The notes under the pieces: generated by a model
What the model was told of the DNA's origin: nothing
The model's input: only the letters and a program-made list of their open reading frames with translations
The model's database searches: none
Source: Duganella sp. 1224
GTDB lineage: Bacteria; Pseudomonadota; Gammaproteobacteria; Burkholderiales; Burkholderiaceae_D
Length of the DNA stretch: 64,000 nt
Assembly: GCF_013408245.1 (NCBI RefSeq)
Contig: NZ_JACBYS010000001.1
Span: 682,001-746,000 of the forward strand
Direction: 5' to 3'
Shown: one piece after another, positions 1 to 8,717 of the stretch
Layout: each line of letters opens with the position of its first letter
Numbering within the stretch: the stretch's first letter is position 1
Translations under genes and position numbers: made by a program

Positions 1-1233
1 ATCAAGTTTACCCAGCGCGGCGAGGTGGTCGTCAGCGTGGCGCGGGACGGGGAGGGCGTGCTGCTGACCGTGCGCGACAGCGGCATCGGTATTGCGCCGG
101 AAGCGCTGGGTCGGCTGTTCCAGAAATTCGAGCAGGCCGACGCGGCCACGTCGCGCAAGTTTGGCGGCGCCGGCCTGGGGCTGGCGATCTGCAAGAGTAT
201 TGTTGGCGCCATGGGCGGCCGCATCGAGGTCAGCAGCGTTCTGGGCGCAGGCAGCCAGTTCCGCGTGACGCTGCCGCTGGTGCCAGGCGTGCCGGTGGCG
301 GCGCCGCCGGCCGAGCCGCTGCGTCCGCACCGGGCCAGCCTGGCGGTGCTGTGCGCCGAGGATGGCAGCATCAACCAGTTGATCCTGCGCGAGCTGCTGG
401 GCTATATGGGCCACGCCATCACCATCGTCGAGGATGGCATCGAGGCGCTGGCGGCGCTGGCCGCGCGCGATTACGACCTGGTCATCATGGACGACCGCAT
501 GCCGCGCATGGACGGCCACGCCGCGCTGCAGCGCCTGCGCGCCGGGCTGGACGGCGTGCGCAATGCCGCCGTGCCGGTGATCGCGCTGACCGCCAATGCC
601 GCGCCGGAGGACCGCCAGCGCTTCCTGGCGGCCGGCGCCGATGGCTTCCTGCCCAAGCCGATCGATGAGAACGCGCTGCACGCGGAAATTGCCCGCCAAG
701 TGGAGGTGCTGCTGGCGCAAGGCAAGCCGCTGGTGGGCCAGCGCCACGCGCCCGCCGCCGCGCCAACGCCGGCGGCGCTGGACGCCATGTTCGGCGTCAG
801 CACAGTGGCGCTGCCCGGCGTGTCCCCATCCGCCGCGCTGCCCCGTGTGTCGCCGTCCGCGGTGCTGCCCGGGGCGCCTGTGGGTATGGCGGCGCCTGCG
901 GGCATGCCGCTGTCGGACGGCGGCGACAGGCTGTATCGCGCCATGCGCGCCGCCTTCATGATCGAGGGGCCGCGCCTGCTGGATGTGGCGCAGCAGGGCC
1001 TGGACCAGGGCGACGCCGCCACCGTGGCGCTGGCGGCGCACCGCCTGATGGGCGCGGTGGCCTATCTCGGCGCCGACACGCTGCACGCGCGCTGCGCCCG
1101 CATCGAACGGCTGGCCGACGCCGCCGAACTGGACGCGCTGGCGCCGCACCTGGCCGCACTGCGGCAGGAACTGGCGCTGGCCCTGCAAGAGCTAGCGCCG
1201 GGCGTCCCGGCTGCCCCGGCACTGCCCGCCTGA
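1..1233 (+). CDS. Hybrid sensor kinase/response regulator (C-terminal part)
   Basis: The 5' end is outside the window; the frame is open from base 1 to the TGA. What remains is the C-terminal half of a hybrid two-component protein. It starts inside the HATPase_c domain, with DSGIGI, the F-box-like LFQKFEQAD and GGAGLGLAI in the first 65 residues. A receiver domain follows (about 110-238): acceptor Asp in IMDDRMPRMDG, switch Thr in ALTANA, Lys in LPKPI. After an Ala/Pro-rich linker comes an HPt domain (about 312-400) with the phosphorylatable His in AHRLMGA. The order kinase-receiver-HPt implies an internal phosphorelay to an unlinked response regulator. The input domain is not visible, so the signal is unknown. 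The gene ends 17 bp before a convergent hydrolase. Confidence 0.93.
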   Translation: MKFTQRGEVVVSVARDGEGVLLTVRDSGIGIAPEALGRLFQKFEQADAATSRKFGGAGLGLAICKSIVGAMGGRIEVSSVLGAGSQFRVTLPLVPGVPVAAPPAEPLRPHRASLAVLCAEDGSINQLILRELLGYMGHAITIVEDGIEALAALAARDYDLVIMDDRMPRMDGHAALQRLRAGLDGVRNAAVPVIALTANAAPEDRQRFLAAGADGFLPKPIDENALHAEIARQVEVLLAQGKPLVGQRHAPAAAPTPAALDAMFGVSTVALPGVSPSAALPRVSPSAVLPGAPVGMAAPAGMPLSDGGDRLYRAMRAAFMIEGPRLLDVAQQGLDQGDAATVALAAHRLMGAVAYLGADTLHARCARIERLADAAELDALAPHLAALRQELALALQELAPGVPAAPALPA

Positions 1234-1250
1234 GGTTTGTAGCCTCCGGC

Positions 1251-2150
1251 CTACTTCAGGAACTCAACCAGCTTGGGCACCACCTGCGCGGTGGCTTCCT
1301 CCATCAGCCAGTGGCCGCTGTTCTTGATCACCACACCTTCGACATTGCTATCCACCAGCCTGGCCTGCTGGATCAGGAACTCGCCCGACGCCTTCTCGCC
1401 GGTCAGCACCAGCATCGGCATGGTCAGCGGCGTCTTGGCGTAGGCGGCGAACTCCACCGCGTCCAGCTCGAAGGCGCGGAACACCTCGAAGCCGGCCTTC
1501 ATGTGCCCCGGCTGCGCATATTCGGCGGTGTAGAACTTGCGGTCAGCCTCGCTCAGCGACTTGGTCTTGTCGGCCGCGAAATCGTTCCAGAAGTGTTCGA
1601 AATAGATACGCTCCCGTCCCTTGACCAGCGCCAGCGGCGTCTCGCCGTAGAAGTGGAAGTGCCACAGGTCGCGCAGCAGCCACACGTCCTTCCAGTTGCC
1701 GATGCCGGGCAGGAAGGCGTCCATCAGCGCGATCTTGCTGACCTCCTTCGGATACTGCGCGGCGTAGGCGTAGGCCACCATCAGGCCGATGTCGTGACCG
1801 ACCACCTTGGCCGACTTGATGCCCAGGCTGGTAACCAGCGCGTGCACGTCCTGCGCCATCACCGACTTGGTGTACGGCCCCTGCGGCAGACCGGACTGGC
1901 CGAAGCCGCGCAGGTCGGGCGCGATGACCAGGTGGTTCTTCGACAGCTGGTCGATCAGCGGCAGCCACATGTGGCTGGACTCGGTGTAGCCGTGCAGCAG
2001 GATCACCGGATCGCCCTTGCCGGCGGTCAGATAATGCAGGCGCACGCCATTGGCTTCGGCGAACTGGCTCTTGGGCGCCTCGGCGCGCGCCTGGCCCACG
2101 GCCACGCCCAGCGTCAGCAGACAGATCCCGAGCAGCTTGGTAATAGTCAT
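1251..2150 (-). CDS. Secreted alpha/beta hydrolase (epoxide hydrolase/haloalkane dehalogenase-like)
   Basis: Alpha/beta-hydrolase of 299 residues. The ATG at 2150 is chosen because an AGGAGG stands 6-8 bases upstream and gives a clean signal peptide (ITKLLGICLLTLGVAVGQARA); a longer frame to 2207 lacks a ribosome site. The mature part starts with a lid-less core: oxyanion-type HGYTESSHMW, DLRGFGQSG, and the nucleophile elbow VGHDIGL, where Asp rather than Ser is the nucleophile. This is typical of epoxide hydrolases and haloalkane dehalogenases. NSGHWLMEE near the C-terminus supplies the catalytic His. The substrate cannot be told. The gene is divergent from the Reg_prop kinase at 2288 and stands alone. 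Confidence 0.88.
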   Translation of the reverse strand: MTITKLLGICLLTLGVAVGQARAEAPKSQFAEANGVRLHYLTAGKGDPVILLHGYTESSHMWLPLIDQLSKNHLVIAPDLRGFGQSGLPQGPYTKSVMAQDVHALVTSLGIKSAKVVGHDIGLMVAYAYAAQYPKEVSKIALMDAFLPGIGNWKDVWLLRDLWHFHFYGETPLALVKGRERIYFEHFWNDFAADKTKSLSEADRKFYTAEYAQPGHMKAGFEVFRAFELDAVEFAAYAKTPLTMPMLVLTGEKASGEFLIQQARLVDSNVEGVVIKNSGHWLMEEATAQVVPKLVEFLK

Positions 2151-2287
2151 GATTTCCTCCTGTGGTGAAAGAAACAGCATAGCCAGCCGGCTTGCAAGGA
2201 CATACACACGATAGGGTGATTTCTATACAATATTCGTCACTGCAACAAAATCCGACTAACCGTTACCGATTGTTGGTTGCTCCCTCC

Positions 2288-5233
2288 ATGACCATACGAT
2301 GGCCCGCTAGCGCCCTGGCATTGCTGTGGTGCGCGCTGTGCTGCTGCGCCGGCGCCGCGCGCGCGCAAACCGCGCCGCTGCCGGCGATCAATCTGCACCA
2401 CAGCAGCTGGACCGCCCGCGACGGCGCGCCGGCCATGGTGCTGTCCATGGCGCAGGGCGCCGATGGCTGGCTGTGGCTGGCGTCCCCGACCGGCCTGTAT
2501 CGGTTTGACGGTGTCCAGTTCGAACAGTTCACGCCGGCCAACGGGCCGCTGCTGAGCCGCAACGTCAGCGTGGTCAGCGCCGGGGACGACGGCGCGCTGT
2601 GGATCGGCTATCGCAGTGGCGGCGTCAGCCGCCTGCACAATGGCCACGTCCGCAACTACGGCCAGCAGGACGGCTTGCCGAAGCGGGCGGTGTGGGGCGT
2701 CGAGCGCGATGGCGGCGGCCGCGTCTGGGCGGCCACCGCGCTGGGCATGTACTACCTCGACCGCGAGCGCTGGCAGGCGGCGGCGCCGTCGTGGGACCTG
2801 CCCGCCGGCTTGTACAAGACGCTGATGCGCGACCGCCACGGCGTGCTCTGGGCCCAGGGCGACGCCGGCGTGTACTTCCTGCCGCAGAAGGCGAGCCGCT
2901 TCACCCGCGCCGAGGTCGACAGCGGCGCCGGCGTGCTGTTCGACCTCGGCGGTGACGGCGTGGTCAGCTGGAACGCGGCGCAGGCGCGCTTCCACCGCCT
3001 GGACGGCCGGCCACGGCCAGCGCTGGCGCAGCTGTGGCAGCGCATGGGCGATCCGTCCAGCCTGCTGTTCGACCGCCACCAGGGCCTGTGGATCGGCCTG
3101 CAGGAGGGCGTGGAATACCGCGGCGCCCACGGGCGCGGCTACACCACCATTGCCCACGGCTTGAGCGGGCGCTATGTCACCGCCCTGTTCGAGGACCAGG
3201 AAGGCAATGTCTGGGCCGCCACGTCCGGCGGCATCGACCGCTTCAGCCGGCGGCGCGTGACGCGGATCGAGATCCCGGCGGCCGACATCAGCGGCGCGCT
3301 GCTGGCCGACGAGCGTGGCGGCGTGTGGCTGGGCCGGCTGCACCTCGGCGCCGGCGATGACGGCCAGATCCGCATCACGCCGTTGTGGCCGGCCACCCAG
3401 CAGGGCTGGGCCAGCGTGTTGTACAGCTATACCCGCGGCGCCGACGGCGTGTTGTGGGGCGCCACCTACCGCGCCTTGCGCCGCATCCAGGGCCGGCAGG
3501 TGCGCGACATCGCGCTGCCGCCGGAAGCGACCGGCGTGGTGATGCCGCTGCTGGCGGCCGACCGCGACGGCAGCCTGCTGGTCAGCCTGCGGCAGCATGG
3601 CATGTACCGCCTGCGGCCGCCGGACGACTGGCACAAGATTCACCCGCTGACCGGCGTGCTGTGCCTGGCCCGCTCCGACGCGGCCGGGCTGTGGCTGACC
3701 AACGAGGATGGCAGCGCCACGCACGCCGACGGCGCCACGTGGCGCCGCTACGGCGCGGCCGAGGGGCTGGCGCTCGGGCTGCTGCTGGGGCTGCACCTGC
3801 ATGGCCCGCACGTGTGGGTTGGCGGCGAAACCGGCGTGGCGCTGCTGGCCGGCGAGCGCTTCCGGCCGCTGCGCGGCGTTGGCGGCGAGGCGTTCGAGGG
3901 CACCTCCGGCATCGTCGAGCAGGATGACGGCGCGGTGTGGCTGAACGCCACGGCCGGCCTGTTCCGCATTCCGGCCGCCGAGGTCGCCCGCTTCCGGCAG
4001 GCGCCCGACTATCCGGTGCGCTACGAGCGGCTGGACCAGCTGGACGGCCTGGAGGGACTGGCGCCGCGCCGGCCGTCGACCCAGTCACTGGCGCGCGCGG
4101 CCGACGGCCGCCTGTGGGTGGTGCGCAGCGCCGGCCTGTACCTGCTGGACCCGGCGGCGCGCCTGCCGGCGGCGCCGGCGCTGCCGGTCATCATCAAGAC
4201 CGCCGGCGCGCCTGGCGCCGGTGTGGCGGCGGTGGTGCCGGCGCGCTTCGCCGCCGGCACGGCGTCGCTGCAGATCGACTACACGGTGCCGGCGCTGGCG
4301 ATGCCGGAGCGGGTGCGTTTCCGCTACCGCCTCGACGACGGTGACTGGCAAGAGGTGGGCGGGCGGCGCAGCGCGTATTTCAGCAACCTGGGCGCCGGCG
4401 ACTACCGCTTCGAGGTGGCCGCGTCCGACTACCTCGGCAACTGGCCGGACGGCGCCAGCGTGCTGCGCTTCAGCATTGCGCCGTCGCCCACCGAAACCTG
4501 GTGGTTCCGCGCGCTGTGCGCGGCGGCCTTGCTGGCGGCGGCGTGGCTGGCCTACCGCTGGCATATCGGCCGGGTGCGGCGGCAACTGGCCGGCCGCCTG
4601 CAGGAGCGCGTGGGCGAGCGCGAACGCATCGCCCGCGAGCTGCATGACACGCTGCTGCAATCGGTGCAGGGCCTGATCCTGCACGTGCACGCGGCGGCGG
4701 TGCGGCTGCCGGACAACGACAGCACGCGGCAGGCGCTGGAAAGCGCGCTGCGCCAGGCCGACGACGTGGTCGACGAGGGGCGCGGTCGCATCCGCGACCT
4801 GCGCGGCGAGGATGCCGGCAAGCTCAGTTTCGCCGACGCGGTGCTGGCCGCCGCCACCCGGCTGCGGGCGTACGACGGACCGCCGGTGCAACTGCGGATC
4901 GAGGGCACGGCGCGCCCGCTGGACCCGACCATGCAGGAGGAGGCGCTGGCCATCATCAGCGAGGCCATCGGCAACGCCTACCGCCACGCCGGCGCCCGCA
5001 GCATCGTCGTGGTGTTGCATTACGGAATCAGGGAGCTGCGCTGCACGGTGCGCGACGACGGCGCCGGCATCCCGCTGGAGATCGTGCGCGACGGCGGCCG
5101 CGCCAACCACTGGGGCATGCGCGGCATGCACGAGCGCGCCGGCCGGATCAAGGCGCGGCTGGCCTTGCGCAGCGGCGCCGACGGCACCGAATGGCAGCTG
5201 GCGTTGCCGGCCGCGCTGGCATATACCCGATAG
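2288..5233 (+). CDS. Two-component sensor kinase, Reg_prop beta-propeller/Y_Y_Y/HisKA_3
   Basis: Membrane histidine kinase of 981 residues. ATG 2288 is preferred because it begins a signal peptide (SALALLWCALCCCAGAARA); the frame is open further up. The periplasmic region contains repeated Reg_prop blades (for example GWLWLASPTGLYRFDG, NVWAATSGGIDRFSR) over about 40-630, followed by a Y_Y_Y-type domain (RFRYRLDDGDW...YFSNLGAGDYRFEV, about 690-750). One transmembrane helix near 770 leads to a HisKA_3 dimerisation domain with the phospho-acceptor His in IARELHDTLLQSVQG, then a HATPase_c domain (EAIGNAYRHAGA, VRDDGAGIP). Such kinases in Proteobacteria often sense polysaccharides or their fragments; the ligand here is unknown. 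The LuxR-type regulator starting 57 bp downstream is its likely partner. Confidence 0.93.
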   Translation: MTIRWPASALALLWCALCCCAGAARAQTAPLPAINLHHSSWTARDGAPAMVLSMAQGADGWLWLASPTGLYRFDGVQFEQFTPANGPLLSRNVSVVSAGDDGALWIGYRSGGVSRLHNGHVRNYGQQDGLPKRAVWGVERDGGGRVWAATALGMYYLDRERWQAAAPSWDLPAGLYKTLMRDRHGVLWAQGDAGVYFLPQKASRFTRAEVDSGAGVLFDLGGDGVVSWNAAQARFHRLDGRPRPALAQLWQRMGDPSSLLFDRHQGLWIGLQEGVEYRGAHGRGYTTIAHGLSGRYVTALFEDQEGNVWAATSGGIDRFSRRRVTRIEIPAADISGALLADERGGVWLGRLHLGAGDDGQIRITPLWPATQQGWASVLYSYTRGADGVLWGATYRALRRIQGRQVRDIALPPEATGVVMPLLAADRDGSLLVSLRQHGMYRLRPPDDWHKIHPLTGVLCLARSDAAGLWLTNEDGSATHADGATWRRYGAAEGLALGLLLGLHLHGPHVWVGGETGVALLAGERFRPLRGVGGEAFEGTSGIVEQDDGAVWLNATAGLFRIPAAEVARFRQAPDYPVRYERLDQLDGLEGLAPRRPSTQSLARAADGRLWVVRSAGLYLLDPAARLPAAPALPVIIKTAGAPGAGVAAVVPARFAAGTASLQIDYTVPALAMPERVRFRYRLDDGDWQEVGGRRSAYFSNLGAGDYRFEVAASDYLGNWPDGASVLRFSIAPSPTETWWFRALCAAALLAAAWLAYRWHIGRVRRQLAGRLQERVGERERIARELHDTLLQSVQGLILHVHAAAVRLPDNDSTRQALESALRQADDVVDEGRGRIRDLRGEDAGKLSFADAVLAAATRLRAYDGPPVQLRIEGTARPLDPTMQEEALAIISEAIGNAYRHAGARSIVVVLHYGIRELRCTVRDDGAGIPLEIVRDGGRANHWGMRGMHERAGRIKARLALRSGADGTEWQLALPAALAYTR

Positions 5234-5289
5234 GGGGATGGCGGAGGCGGCCGCCGGTGCTAGTCTGGCGGGACTTGGGGAGCGTCATC

Positions 5290-5916
5290 ATGGAACATCA
5301 ACTGATCAGCGTCATGATCGCCGACGACCACCCGCTGCTGCGCAGCGGCATCGCCGCCGTGCTGTCGGCCGACCCGCGCTTTGCCGTGGTGGCCGAGGCC
5401 GGCGACGGCGACGAGGCGCTGGCGCAATACCAGCGCCACCGGCCCGACATCACGTTGATGGACCTGCAGATGCCGGGCCTGAACGGCATCGAGGCCACGC
5501 TGGCCATCCGCGCCATCAACCCGCGCGCCCGCGTCATCATCCTGACCACCTACGGCGGCGAGGTGCAGGTGGCGCGCGGCCTGAAAGCCGGCGCCAGCGG
5601 CTACATCCTGAAGAACATGGTGCGCACCGACCTGGTCAGCTACATCGCGGCGGTGTGCGCCGGCCGCCAGCAATTGTCGCCGCAGGTGGCGTGCAGCCTG
5701 GCCAACACCTTCCAGAAAGACACGCTGAGCAAGCGCGAGGTGCAGGTGCTGCGCGTGGTGGCCGACGGCAATTCCAACCAGCGCGCGGCCGAGCAGCTGG
5801 GGCTGAGCGAGGACACCATCAAGGCCCACATGAAAACCATCCTGCAAAAGCTGGACGCGCGCGACCGCACCCACGCGGTGATGATCGCCATGCGCCGCGG
5901 CTACTGGGAGGGCTAG
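5290..5916 (+). CDS. NarL/FixJ-family response regulator
   Basis: Response regulator of 208 residues with receiver plus LuxR-type helix-turn-helix. The start ATG 5290 (MEHQLISVMIADDHPLL) follows GGGGAG and fits the usual N-terminus; the frame is open upstream. Receiver residues are the acidic pair in IADDHP, acceptor Asp in ITLMDLQMPG, Thr in LTTYGG and Lys in YILKNM. The DNA-binding domain covers about 140-205 (LSKREVQVLRVVADGNSNQRAAEQLGLSEDTIKAHMKTILQKL, read in parts). It lies directly after the HisKA_3 kinase and in the same direction, the classical arrangement of a cognate pair. Targets are not evident; the AEC transporter downstream is only a neighbour candidate. Confidence 0.95.
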   Translation: MEHQLISVMIADDHPLLRSGIAAVLSADPRFAVVAEAGDGDEALAQYQRHRPDITLMDLQMPGLNGIEATLAIRAINPRARVIILTTYGGEVQVARGLKAGASGYILKNMVRTDLVSYIAAVCAGRQQLSPQVACSLANTFQKDTLSKREVQVLRVVADGNSNQRAAEQLGLSEDTIKAHMKTILQKLDARDRTHAVMIAMRRGYWEG

Positions 5917-5953
5917 CCGGCGCGCGCCGCGATGATGGTATGCTACGCGGCTT

Positions 5954-6913
5954 ATGCTTGAAATCCTCGCCATCACCTGTCCGATTTACCTGATTGTGCT
6001 TGCCGGCTACCTGGCCACCCGCGGCGGCCTGTTCGCCCGCGCCGACATGCAGGTGTTCGGCAAGTTCGTGTTCAACCTGGCGCTGCCGGCGCTGATCTTC
6101 AACGCGCTGGCCCAGCGCCACATCCGCGACATCCTGCACCCCGGCTATCTGCTGTCCTACCTGTTCGGTTCGCTGCTGATGCTGGCGCTGGCGTTCCTGG
6201 CCGGGCGCCGGCTGTTCGGCCTGAGCCTGGTGCGCAGCACGTTTGTGGCGATGGGCGTGTCGTGCTCCAACAGCAGCTTCATCGGTTTTCCGATCCTGAT
6301 GCTGATGGTGGCGCCGGTGGCCGGCGTGGCGCTCGGCCTCAACGTCATCGTCGAGAACCTGGTGATGCTGCCGCTGCTGCTGGCGATGGCCGAACATGGC
6401 AAGCACGGCAGCGCCGGCGCCTGGCACCAGGTGCTGCGCCAGGCCGCGCGGCGGCTGCTGCGCAATCCGCTGGTGCTGGCGGTGAGCGCCGGGCTGGCCG
6501 TCAGCCTGACGCAGATCGCGCTGCCGCAGCCGGTGGTGCGCACGGTGACGCTGTTCGCGCAGGCCAGCGGCGGACTGTCGCTGTTTGCCATCGGCGGCAT
6601 GCTGGTGGGACTGTCGCTGAGCGCCGGCTGGCAGCGCGTGGTGCCGCTGGTGGCCTGCAAGCTGATCGGCCATCCGCTGGCGGTGCTGCTGGTGTCGTCG
6701 CTGCTGCCGCTGCTGGGCGTGACGGCGATGGGCACCGAGCTGCGCGCCGCCGCGCTGTTGATGGCGGCCATGCCCATGCTGAGCATCTATCCGATCCTGG
6801 CCCAGGCCTACGGCGAAGCCGACCGCAGCGCCACCGCGCTGCTGATCTGCATGGTATCGTCGTTCTTCACGCTGAGCATGTGGATGTGGCTGGTCAGCGG
6901 TGCCCGGCCTTGA
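5954..6913 (+). CDS. AEC (auxin efflux carrier) family transporter
   Basis: Integral membrane protein of 319 residues with about ten hydrophobic segments in two halves, typical of the AEC/MleP family of secondary carriers for malate, malonate and related organic acids. Family-like features are the N-terminal ITCPIYLIVLAGYLATRGG, the first-repeat signature FVFNLALPALIFNALA, and GVSCSNSSFIGFPI in the middle. It starts 37 bp after the response regulator gene with an ATG at 5954, without a strong ribosome site. The 3' end overlaps the convergent small gene by 20 bp. The substrate cannot be derived from sequence. Confidence 0.9.
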   Translation: MLEILAITCPIYLIVLAGYLATRGGLFARADMQVFGKFVFNLALPALIFNALAQRHIRDILHPGYLLSYLFGSLLMLALAFLAGRRLFGLSLVRSTFVAMGVSCSNSSFIGFPILMLMVAPVAGVALGLNVIVENLVMLPLLLAMAEHGKHGSAGAWHQVLRQAARRLLRNPLVLAVSAGLAVSLTQIALPQPVVRTVTLFAQASGGLSLFAIGGMLVGLSLSAGWQRVVPLVACKLIGHPLAVLLVSSLLPLLGVTAMGTELRAAALLMAAMPMLSIYPILAQAYGEADRSATALLICMVSSFFTLSMWMWLVSGARP

Positions 6914-7109
6914 TCTTGCGGGCGGGCGCGGCCTGCGACGCGTGTTCGGCGGCGGCGCCGAACAGCGCTTCCACCATCGGGTCGCGGCGGATGCTCAGCT
7001 TTTTGGCGCGCGTCGGGTAGGTGGTGTCGTCGATCAGGCGGTGCACGCGCGCACCCTCGCGGTTGACGGTGACGCTCAGGGTCGGGCCGTCGTAGTAGTC
7101 TTGTGCCAT
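6894..7109 (-). CDS. Small hypothetical protein overlapping PaaX-like gene
   Basis: A 71-residue protein starting with ATG 7109 (MAQDYYDGPTLSVTVNREG). A purine-rich AAAAAGGAAA stands at a proper distance upstream. It overlaps the end of the PaaX-like gene by 34 bp in another frame, which suggests translational coupling, and overlaps the convergent AEC gene by 20 bp. It is basic at the C-terminus (ARKIKAGHR) and has no signal peptide or membrane helix. I do not recognise a family. The ribosome site, codon bias and operon position argue that it is real. Confidence 0.65.
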   Translation of the reverse strand: MAQDYYDGPTLSVTVNREGARVHRLIDDTTYPTRAKKLSIRRDPMVEALFGAAAEHASQAAPARKIKAGHR

Positions 7110-8014
7110 TCCGGTTTCCTTTTTCGGTGATGAAGCAGTGATGGACGCGGCGCCTCGGCGGCCGTGTCGGGCGCCGGTGATACGCTGGTCTTGAGTAGGT
7201 GGCGGCGCGCTTGCGCCGCGCAGCCCGCGTACAGCGCCACGTAGGTCTGATAGGCCGCCATCGCCGGCCAGTCTTCCGGCAGCAGTTCGCGCGGCAGCAA
7301 GGGATCGTTGCGGCGGCAGTGCTGGTAGCCGTGGCTGACCAGCAGGCGGATCCTGTACGCCTGCTGGTCGGTGAAGGCGCCGCGCTGGCCCAGCATGGCG
7401 CGCAGCGGCACGAAGCGCTGCTGGAACTGCTGGTACAGCTCGCGCGGCGTGCGCAGATCCCAGTCGATTTTGCCGAACAGCGGCTGGCGCACGGCGGCGG
7501 CCAGCTGGCTGCCGCTCACCTCGAACAACGCCAGGCCATGGTCCTCGCCGTCCCGCGTATCGCGCGCGTACGACGCCGGCCGCGCCAGCAGGTTGGGCGC
7601 CAGCGCGCAGTAGTCCAGCTCCAGCAACTGCTTGCGCGCGGCGGCATGGCGCGGCGCGCTGATGCCGCCGGTGTGCACCAGCATGGTCCAGTGCTCGCTG
7701 AAATCGCGGCCGGCCGGCATGTTGAGACGCTGGCGCGCGGCCAGGATGGCCTCGGCGGTCGGCGGCGTCAGCATGCACAGGCTGCGGCGGCCGTGGCGTT
7801 CGATCTTGATCAGTTTGCTTTCGGCCAGGCGGAACAGGGCGGTGCGCACGGTGCGTTCCTGGAAGCCGAGCAGCGCCATCAAGGCGATGACGCTGCCCAG
7901 CCACTGGGTCGTGAGCCCGGCAGCCTGCGCTTCGCCGAACATGAGCTTCAACAGGGTGCTTAAACGGGGCCGGGCCTGGCGCAGCGCCGCGTCGATATAC
8001 ATTTCGCTATTCAT
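7076..8014 (-). CDS. PaaX-family transcriptional regulator
   Basis: Protein of 312 residues resembling PaaX, the GntR-like repressor of phenylacetic acid catabolism. The N-terminal winged-helix segment (about 15-85) reads LLKLMFGEAQ...GFQERTVRTALFRLAESKLIK and carries the PaaX hallmark VRTALFRL. The central and C-terminal part (PPTAEAILAARQRLN, LPEDWPAMAAYQTYVALY) matches the PaaX C-domain with the characteristic P-x-DWPG-like segment (here PEDWPA). No phenylacetate catabolic genes are in the window, so the effector is open. It may instead act on polyhydroxyalkanoate or fatty-acid genes, as some PaaX homologues next to PHA genes do. A perfect FNR box lies 36-49 bp upstream of the start. Confidence 0.87.
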   Translation of the reverse strand: MNSEMYIDAALRQARPRLSTLLKLMFGEAQAAGLTTQWLGSVIALMALLGFQERTVRTALFRLAESKLIKIERHGRRSLCMLTPPTAEAILAARQRLNMPAGRDFSEHWTMLVHTGGISAPRHAAARKQLLELDYCALAPNLLARPASYARDTRDGEDHGLALFEVSGSQLAAAVRQPLFGKIDWDLRTPRELYQQFQQRFVPLRAMLGQRGAFTDQQAYRIRLLVSHGYQHCRRNDPLLPRELLPEDWPAMAAYQTYVALYAGCAAQARRHLLKTSVSPAPDTAAEAPRPSLLHHRKRKPEWHKTTTTARP

Positions 8015-8049
8015 GCGGTCATTTTCCCATCCGGCAAAGCAAGAATTCC

Positions 8050-8063
8050 TTGATTCAAATCAA
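8050..8063. promoter_or_regulatory. Perfect FNR/Anr box
   Basis: TTGATTCAAATCAA matches the FNR/Anr consensus TTGAT-N4-ATCAA at all ten conserved bases and is a perfect palindrome. It lies between the divergent PaaX-like gene (start 8014) and the membrane-protein gene (start 8208), so either could be oxygen-regulated. Distance favours the PaaX-like gene. No matching promoter was proven. Confidence 0.7.
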
Positions 8064-8100
8064 GTATTCAACACTATGCGGTCGAGTTAGCTTGCGACCC

Positions 8101-8127
8101 GTCATCCCGGCTTGCGCCGGAACGACC
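8101..8127. repeat. REP-like hairpin element
   Basis: The segment holds GTCATCCCGGC, the short loop TTGC and GCCGGAACGAC, forming a 5-bp CCGGC/GCCGG stem flanked by GTCAT and ACGAC. This is the general form of the small interspersed GTCAT..CCGG..ATGAC elements of many Betaproteobacteria. Only one copy is seen in this window, so its repeat nature is inferred. Confidence 0.35.
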
Positions 8128-8207
8128 GTAGGCTATGTTCGATAGCGCACAATCGGCCGCGGGCGTGCGCTCTACAATCACCGCAAACAACTGCGAGGGA
8201 ATCAACA

Positions 8208-8717
8208 ATGAAAAAATTAATGCTGGCGTTTGGCGTGGTGCATGCGATGATCGCCGCGCTGTTCACGGCGGGCGCGCTGTTTCTGATTGTGGTTGGCGCA
8301 AAACTCGGCTGGCACGCGGCGGGCGCCGACAGCGGCCTGGCCGCGGCGCAGGAGGTCATCGAGGCGATCGGCATCCTGGCCGCCGCCGTGGTGGCGTTGC
8401 AGATCGCCGAAACCATCGTCGAAGAAGAAGTGGTGCGTGACGCCGACATCAGCGCGCCCACCCGGGTGCGCCGCTTCCTGTCACGCTTCTTTGTGGTGGT
8501 GGTCGTGGCGTTGGCGATTGAAGCATTGGTCGCCACCTTCCGCGCCGTGCACGACGACGCCAGCGAGTTGCTGTACGTCGCCGCGCTGGTGGCCGGAGTT
8601 GGCGTGCTGCTGGCGGCATGGGGCGTCTTCGTGCACCTCAACCGCTCGGCCGAGGAACTGGAACCGGAAGCGATGCAGGAAGCCCAGGCCGAGGACGCGA
8701 AGCTCAAGCCCGATTAA
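8208..8717 (+). CDS. Hypothetical inner-membrane protein
   Basis: Protein of 169 residues starting at ATG 8208 after GAGGGA. It has about four hydrophobic helices: residues 5-30 (LMLAFGVVHAMIAALFTAGALFL), 45-65 (EVIEAIGILAAAVVALQIAET), 90-112 (FFVVVVVALAIEALVATF) and 120-142. A charged cytoplasmic segment rich in Glu and Arg sits between helices two and three, and the tail is acidic (EELEPEAMQEAQAEDAK). I do not recognise a named family. The gene is convergent with the MscS channel, and the two stop codons overlap by 4 bp. The promoter region upstream contains the FNR box and a hairpin. Confidence 0.75.
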   Translation: MKKLMLAFGVVHAMIAALFTAGALFLIVVGAKLGWHAAGADSGLAAAQEVIEAIGILAAAVVALQIAETIVEEEVVRDADISAPTRVRRFLSRFFVVVVVALAIEALVATFRAVHDDASELLYVAALVAGVGVLLAAWGVFVHLNRSAEELEPEAMQEAQAEDAKLKPD

